Shown here: piece after piece, positions 60,468 through 64,000 of the stretch | Layout: each line of letters starts with the position of its first letter | Position numbering within the stretch: position 1 is the stretch's first letter | Translations under genes and position numbers: made by a program | Source of the DNA: Arthrobacter sp. B3I4 | Lineage (GTDB): Bacteria > Actinomycetota > Actinomycetes > Actinomycetales > Micrococcaceae | Direction: 5' to 3' | DNA length: 64,000 nt | Assembly: GCF_030816855.1 (NCBI RefSeq) | Contig: NZ_JAUSYK010000001.1 | Coordinates: 1,488,001 to 1,552,000 of the forward strand | The notes under the pieces: generated by a model | The model's database searches: none | The model's input: only the letters and a program-made list of their open reading frames with translations | Told to the model about the DNA's origin: nothing

Positions 60468-62309
60468 ATGACTGATCCGAACCCTTCGCTCTCCCGTCGC
60501 GCCATGCTCACCGCGGCCTTCGTCGGCGGAAGCGCCGCTGCCGCCGCATTCTCCGGCGCCCCGGCGGCACAGGCTGCGCCGGGCGGGCAGGCCAGCGCAA
60601 AGAAGCAGTTCACGTTGACCGTGCTGGGGACCACCGACCTGCACAACAACGTCTTCAACTGGGACTACTTCAAGGACGCCGCCTACTCGGACAATGCGGG
60701 CAACAAGATCGGCATTGCGCAGGCCTCCACGCTGATCAAGGCCGTCCGGGCGGAGCGCGGTGCCGCCAACACGCTCACCATCGACTCCGGCGACACCATC
60801 CAGGGCACGCCGCTGGCCTACTACTTCGCCAAGATCAACCCGATCTCCGACAGCGTCAAGCACCCCATGGCGCTGGCCATGAACGCTGTTGGCTACGACG
60901 CTGTCGCCCTCGGCAACCACGAATTCAACTACGGCATCCCGATGCTGCGGACCTGGGAAAAGCAGCTCGACTTCCCGCTGCTCGGCGCCAACGTGCACGA
61001 CGCCGGCACCGGCCAGCACGCCTTCACCCCGTACATCCTCAAGCGGGTCAAAACCGAGAACGGCTGGCTGACCGTCGGGCTCGTGGGATTCGTGACCCCC
61101 GGCTGCGCACTCTGGGACCGCGACAACGTCCAGGGCAAGCTCGACTTCAACGGCATCGTGGAGGAAGCCAAAACCGTCATCCCGCAGATGAAGGCGGCCG
61201 GCGCCGACGTCGTCATCGTTTCCAGCCACTCCGGGGCGACGCCGGGCTCCTCGTACGGCGATGCGCTGCCCTTCGCGGAAAACGCGTCCACCCAGCTCGC
61301 CGAGGAGGTTCCGGGGATCGACGCCATCCTGGTCGGGCACGCCCACCTGGAGATCCCGGAGCGCTTCGTCACCAATAAGGCCACCGGCCGGCAGGTGCTC
61401 CTGACCGAGCCGCTGAAATGGGGCATGCGCGTCGCCGTGATCGACCTGGCCCTGGTCAAGGACCAGGGCCGGTGGAGCGTCGCTTCCGCGCATTCCCACC
61501 TCCTGGACGCCAAGACGGTCGAGGCCGACCCCGCCGTCGTCAGCGCGGTGCAGGCAGGCCACGAGGCAACCGTCAAGTACGTCAACCAGGTGATCGGAAC
61601 GTCCACCGCGCCGCTCAGCACGGCGGACGCGTGCTGGTCCGACTCCGCGGCGATCGACGCCATCAACTACGTGCAGGCCAGCACCATCAAGGCCGAACTT
61701 GCCAACGGCCCGGCTGCCGGCCTGCCGGTGCTCTCCATCGCTGCGGCTTTCTCCCGCTCGGTGGACGTCAAGGCCGGGCCGCTGACCATCAGGGATGTGG
61801 CCGGGCTGTACATCTTCGACAACACCCTGCTGTCCATCAAGGTCACCGGCGCCCAGGTCAAGGCCTACCTCGAATGGTCCGCGCAGTACTTCAAGCCGGT
61901 CTCCGGCACGACGGCGCGCGCGGCGGACGTCACGAACGCCGCCACCGCGCTGGCGCCCAACGGCACGCCGGACTACAACTACGACGTCGTCTACGGACTG
62001 GATGCGCCGCTGGACTATGAGATCGACCTGGCCCGGCCGGTGGGGGACCGGATCGCAAACCTCACCTACGGCGGCTCGCCGCTGGCGGCGGACAAGGAAT
62101 TCGCGCTGGCTATCAACAACTACCGGCAAAGCGGCGGCGGCAACTTCCCGGCCGTCAAGACGGCGCCGGTGCTTTCCAACAGCCAGCAGGAGATCCGGCA
62201 GCGCATCATCGACTACGTCGTGGACCGCGGCACCCTGGACTCGGCCGTCTTCAGCCAGAGCAACTGGCGGCTGACGGTCGACGGCGCTCCGCTGACCGTC
62301 ACCGCCTGA
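60468..62309 (+). CDS. Tat-exported 5'-nucleotidase/2',3'-cyclic phosphodiesterase
   Basis: 613 residues. A twin-arginine signal with SRRAML (9-14) and cleavage after AQA (about 36) precedes a calcineurin-like metallophosphatase domain (LGTTDLHNNVFNWDYFKD, SGDTIQGTPLAYYF, GNHEFNYGI, GHAHLEIPERF) and the 5_nucleotid_C substrate domain with FDNTLLSIKVTGAQVKAYLE. Such enzymes hydrolyse extracellular nucleotides and cyclic nucleotides to nucleosides plus phosphate. Tat export implies folding with its metal in the cytosol. Start ATG at 60468 has GAGGAG 9 nt upstream. A PhoP-like repeat upstream would suit phosphate control. Confidence 0.92.
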   Translation: MTDPNPSLSRRAMLTAAFVGGSAAAAAFSGAPAAQAAPGGQASAKKQFTLTVLGTTDLHNNVFNWDYFKDAAYSDNAGNKIGIAQASTLIKAVRAERGAANTLTIDSGDTIQGTPLAYYFAKINPISDSVKHPMALAMNAVGYDAVALGNHEFNYGIPMLRTWEKQLDFPLLGANVHDAGTGQHAFTPYILKRVKTENGWLTVGLVGFVTPGCALWDRDNVQGKLDFNGIVEEAKTVIPQMKAAGADVVIVSSHSGATPGSSYGDALPFAENASTQLAEEVPGIDAILVGHAHLEIPERFVTNKATGRQVLLTEPLKWGMRVAVIDLALVKDQGRWSVASAHSHLLDAKTVEADPAVVSAVQAGHEATVKYVNQVIGTSTAPLSTADACWSDSAAIDAINYVQASTIKAELANGPAAGLPVLSIAAAFSRSVDVKAGPLTIRDVAGLYIFDNTLLSIKVTGAQVKAYLEWSAQYFKPVSGTTARAADVTNAATALAPNGTPDYNYDVVYGLDAPLDYEIDLARPVGDRIANLTYGGSPLAADKEFALAINNYRQSGGGNFPAVKTAPVLSNSQQEIRQRIIDYVVDRGTLDSAVFSQSNWRLTVDGAPLTVTA

Positions 62310-62330
62310 CCCCGTCCCCCGCCATCGGCT

Positions 62331-62376
62331 GCTCCGTAACTGCCGTTTTCAGCCCGGATAACGGCAGTTACGGAGC
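62331..62376. terminator. 17-bp perfect hairpin between convergent genes
   Basis: GCTCCGTAACTGCCGTT (62331-62347) and its perfect complement (62360-62376) flank a 12-nt loop, 22 nt after the nucleotidase stop. No T-run follows. It lies between two convergent genes. Confidence 0.6.
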
Positions 62377-62449
62377 GGCGGATGGGTCTTAACCCGGACG
62401 TGCCAATTCGGAGGGAGGCCAGCGGTGTTAGCCCGGCTGTGCGGTACGG

Positions 62450-62962
62450 CTAGGCAGGGTCGGTGATATCGGCGACGACGGCGCCGAGGGCCGCGGTGAG
62501 GGCATCGGCGTCGACGAAAGCGCTGTAGCCGTGCTCCCCGGCGCCCATTGAGATCCGCCGTCCGGTGACGGTGCTGTCGGCGTAGACCGGCCATGCGGAC
62601 GTGCTGCCGAGCGGGGTGATCGTCCCGCGCTCATAGCCCGTGGCGGCCAGCGCCACCTCGGCACTGGGCAGCGAGAGCTTGTTGACACCGACCAGCTGGC
62701 GGAGCTTGGGCCAGGAAATCTGGCGGTCGCCTGGTACCAGCGCGAACAGGAAGCTGCCGTCCTTGTGCTTGACGACCAGGGACTTGACGATGTCGGCGGG
62801 CCGAATGCCGAGGATGCCGGCGGCCTCCGCCAGGCTGCAGGCTGCCCGGCGCTGCACCAGTTCCACCGTAAGCCCGCGGGCGGCGGCGTCGGCCAGGAAA
62901 CGCTCCCGGCCGGCGCCGTCCGCCGTCTGCTCTCCGGTCAGTCGGGGTCCGGGGATGCTCAT
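62450..62962 (-). CDS. YbaK/EbsC family aminoacyl-tRNA deacylase-like protein
   Basis: 170 residues. ILGIRPADIVKSLVVKHKDG carries the conserved Lys of the YbaK/ProX editing domain, followed by FLFALVPGDRQISWPKLRQL, and GYERGTITPLGSTSAWPVYA with the GxxxP loop. Family members hydrolyse mischarged tRNAs such as Cys-tRNA(Pro) or Ala-tRNA(Pro). ATG at 62962 overlaps the thiolase stop by one base (TGATG), giving translational coupling. This partner is unusual for a thiolase and may only reflect close packing. Confidence 0.85.
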   Translation of the reverse strand: MSIPGPRLTGEQTADGAGRERFLADAAARGLTVELVQRRAACSLAEAAGILGIRPADIVKSLVVKHKDGSFLFALVPGDRQISWPKLRQLVGVNKLSLPSAEVALAATGYERGTITPLGSTSAWPVYADSTVTGRRISMGAGEHGYSAFVDADALTAALGAVVADITDPA

Positions 62963-64000
62963 CAGTCGCGGTAGAGGAGCAGGGCCTCGCCCTGTCCGCC
63001 GCCACCGCACAGCGAGACCGCGGCTTTACCGGTGCCGCGCCGCTTCAGCTCGTGCGCTGCGTGCAGCGCCAGCCGCGCTCCGGAGGCGCCGATCGGATGG
63101 CCCAGGGCGATGGCCCCGCCGTGGATGTTGCACTGCTCCAGCGGGTAGTCCAGATCCTTGAGGGACTGCACCGCCACGGAACCGAACGCCTCGTTGATCT
63201 CAATGAAGTCGAGGTCCGCGGTGGTCCAGCCGGCCTTCTCCAGCGCGCTCTTGATTGCGTTGGAAGGCTGCGAGTGCAGCGAGTTGTCCGGCCCCGCCAC
63301 CTGGCCCGGCTTGCCGACCACGGCGAGGTACTCCAGGCCCTGTTCCTCGGCGAACTTCCGCGAGGTCAGGACCAGGGCGGCCGCCCCGTCGGAGAGCGGG
63401 GAGGAGTTGCCGGCGGTGATGGTGCCGTCGGTGGCGAACGCTGCCCGCAGCCCGGCCAGCGAGGACACGCTGGTGTCCGGCCGGACGCCCTCGTCGGTTG
63501 CCACCGTGATCGGCTCGCCCTTGCGCTGCTTGACGCTGATCGGGGCGATCTCGCCGTCGAAGACCCCGTCCTTCCCTGCGGTGGCGGCGCGCTGGTGCGA
63601 GGCCGCAGCCACCTCGTCCTGAGAGGTGCGGTCGATGCCCAGGGTGACGTTCTTGGTTTCCGTGGACAGGCCCATCGACTGGCCGTCGAAAGCGTCAGTG
63701 AGGCCGTCGTGGGCCGCGACATCGAGTGCCTGCACCGAACCGTACGTCCAGCCCTGCCGCGAGCCCGGGAGCAGATGCGGTGCCCGGCTCATGGACTCCT
63801 GGCCGCCGGCAACGACGACGGTCGCGTCGCCGCTGCGGATCATCCGGGCGGCGTCGATCACGGCAGTGAGGCCCGAGAGGCAGACCTTGTTGATGGTGAC
63901 GGTGGGGACGTTCCAGCCGATTCCGGCGCCGATGGCGCTCTGCCGGGCAGGGTTCTGCCCGGCACCGGCCTGCAGGACCTGCCCCATGATGACCGAGTCA
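62962..64000 (-). CDS. Acetyl-CoA C-acetyltransferase (thiolase), N-terminus cut by the window edge
   Basis: 346 residues visible, still open at 64000, so about 45 N-terminal residues are missing. NKVCLSGLTAVIDAARMIRS contains the acyl-carrying Cys, GGQESMSRAPHLLPG follows, and GGAIALGHPIGASGARL plus SLCGGGGQGEALLL give the His and second Cys of the active site. It condenses or cleaves acetoacetyl-CoA or longer 3-ketoacyl-CoA. The branch looks like AtoB/PhaA type, but biosynthetic and degradative thiolases cannot be told apart here. Confidence 0.92.
   Translation of the reverse strand, partial: DSVIMGQVLQAGAGQNPARQSAIGAGIGWNVPTVTINKVCLSGLTAVIDAARMIRSGDATVVVAGGQESMSRAPHLLPGSRQGWTYGSVQALDVAAHDGLTDAFDGQSMGLSTETKNVTLGIDRTSQDEVAAASHQRAATAGKDGVFDGEIAPISVKQRKGEPITVATDEGVRPDTSVSSLAGLRAAFATDGTITAGNSSPLSDGAAALVLTSRKFAEEQGLEYLAVVGKPGQVAGPDNSLHSQPSNAIKSALEKAGWTTADLDFIEINEAFGSVAVQSLKDLDYPLEQCNIHGGAIALGHPIGASGARLALHAAHELKRRGTGKAAVSLCGGGGQGEALLLYRD

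Noticed and set aside
60465..62129. A 554-codon minus-strand open frame opposite the nucleotidase
   Set aside because: The plus strand has a Tat signal and complete metallophosphatase motifs; the antisense frame has none.

Overview
The window is high-GC actinobacterial chromosome, most likely Arthrobacter, Pseudarthrobacter or a close Micrococcaceae relative. The evidence is the GC-rich third codon positions, frequent GTG and TTG starts, mycothiol synthase (mshD) beside a GlnR-type regulator, ppk beside a MutT1-type Nudix/phosphatase fusion, small Actinobacteria-type membrane genes, and the tRNA-Trp-secE-nusG-rplK-rplA block. No phage, IS element, plasmid origin, CRISPR array or rRNA gene is visible. 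Most of it reads as ordinary core chromosome; the accessory-looking parts are a secreted LGFP-repeat metalloprotease and a WXG100-protein operon.

Layout. 1-5.3 kb: two tandem GT87 membrane glycosyltransferases, an SDR, an acyl-CoA dehydrogenase and a MOSC protein. 5.3-8.4 kb: DEAD-box RNA helicase with a long structured leader, then tRNA-Thr(GGT) and tRNA-Met(CAT). 8.5-13.1 kb: DUF808 membrane protein, NAD(P)-binding protein and, on the minus strand, the metzincin-like protease with eight LGFP repeats. 13.3-17.3 kb: ROK regulator divergent from an alpha-glucosidase/aldo-keto reductase pair, with a ROK-type operator between. 17.4-25.2 kb: CitE-like lyase, DUF2797 protein, ArsR-SulP transporter pair, MaoC-type dehydratase pair, MFS transporter and murB. 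25.3-34.3 kb: AlkZ-like protein, a frameshifted asd, the WXG100 operon, thyA-folA, and a membrane protein/GntR regulator pair with its palindromic operator. 34.4-39.8 kb: mutT1-like, ppk, mshD and glnR. 40-47.5 kb: small membrane proteins, nitrobindin, flavodoxin-fold protein, a frameshifted ygfZ, ankyrin protein, DHA2 efflux pump, GNAT and pfkA. 47.7-52 kb: PspC/LiaF-like proteins divergent from a PspC histidine kinase and LuxR regulator, resembling EsrISR/LiaFSR envelope-stress systems. 52-64 kb: aminotransferase, tRNA-Trp, secE-nusG-rplKA, two GNAT genes, rplJL with an L10-type leader, Tat-exported 5'-nucleotidase, YbaK-type protein and a thiolase cut by the right edge.

A recurring gene-start pattern is a TANNNT -10 hexamer ending 6-7 nt before ATG or GTG with no Shine-Dalgarno, which predicts many leaderless mRNAs. 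Two otherwise normal housekeeping genes (asd, ygfZ) each carry one extra C, which looks more like uncorrected sequence error than biology. The best candidates for undescribed biology are the WXG100 operon (possible pore-forming type VII effector with a membrane partner), the metzincin-LGFP protein, a ROK gene that seems to start at ATT, a 50-bp dispersed palindromic repeat, and a candidate small RNA upstream of mshD.
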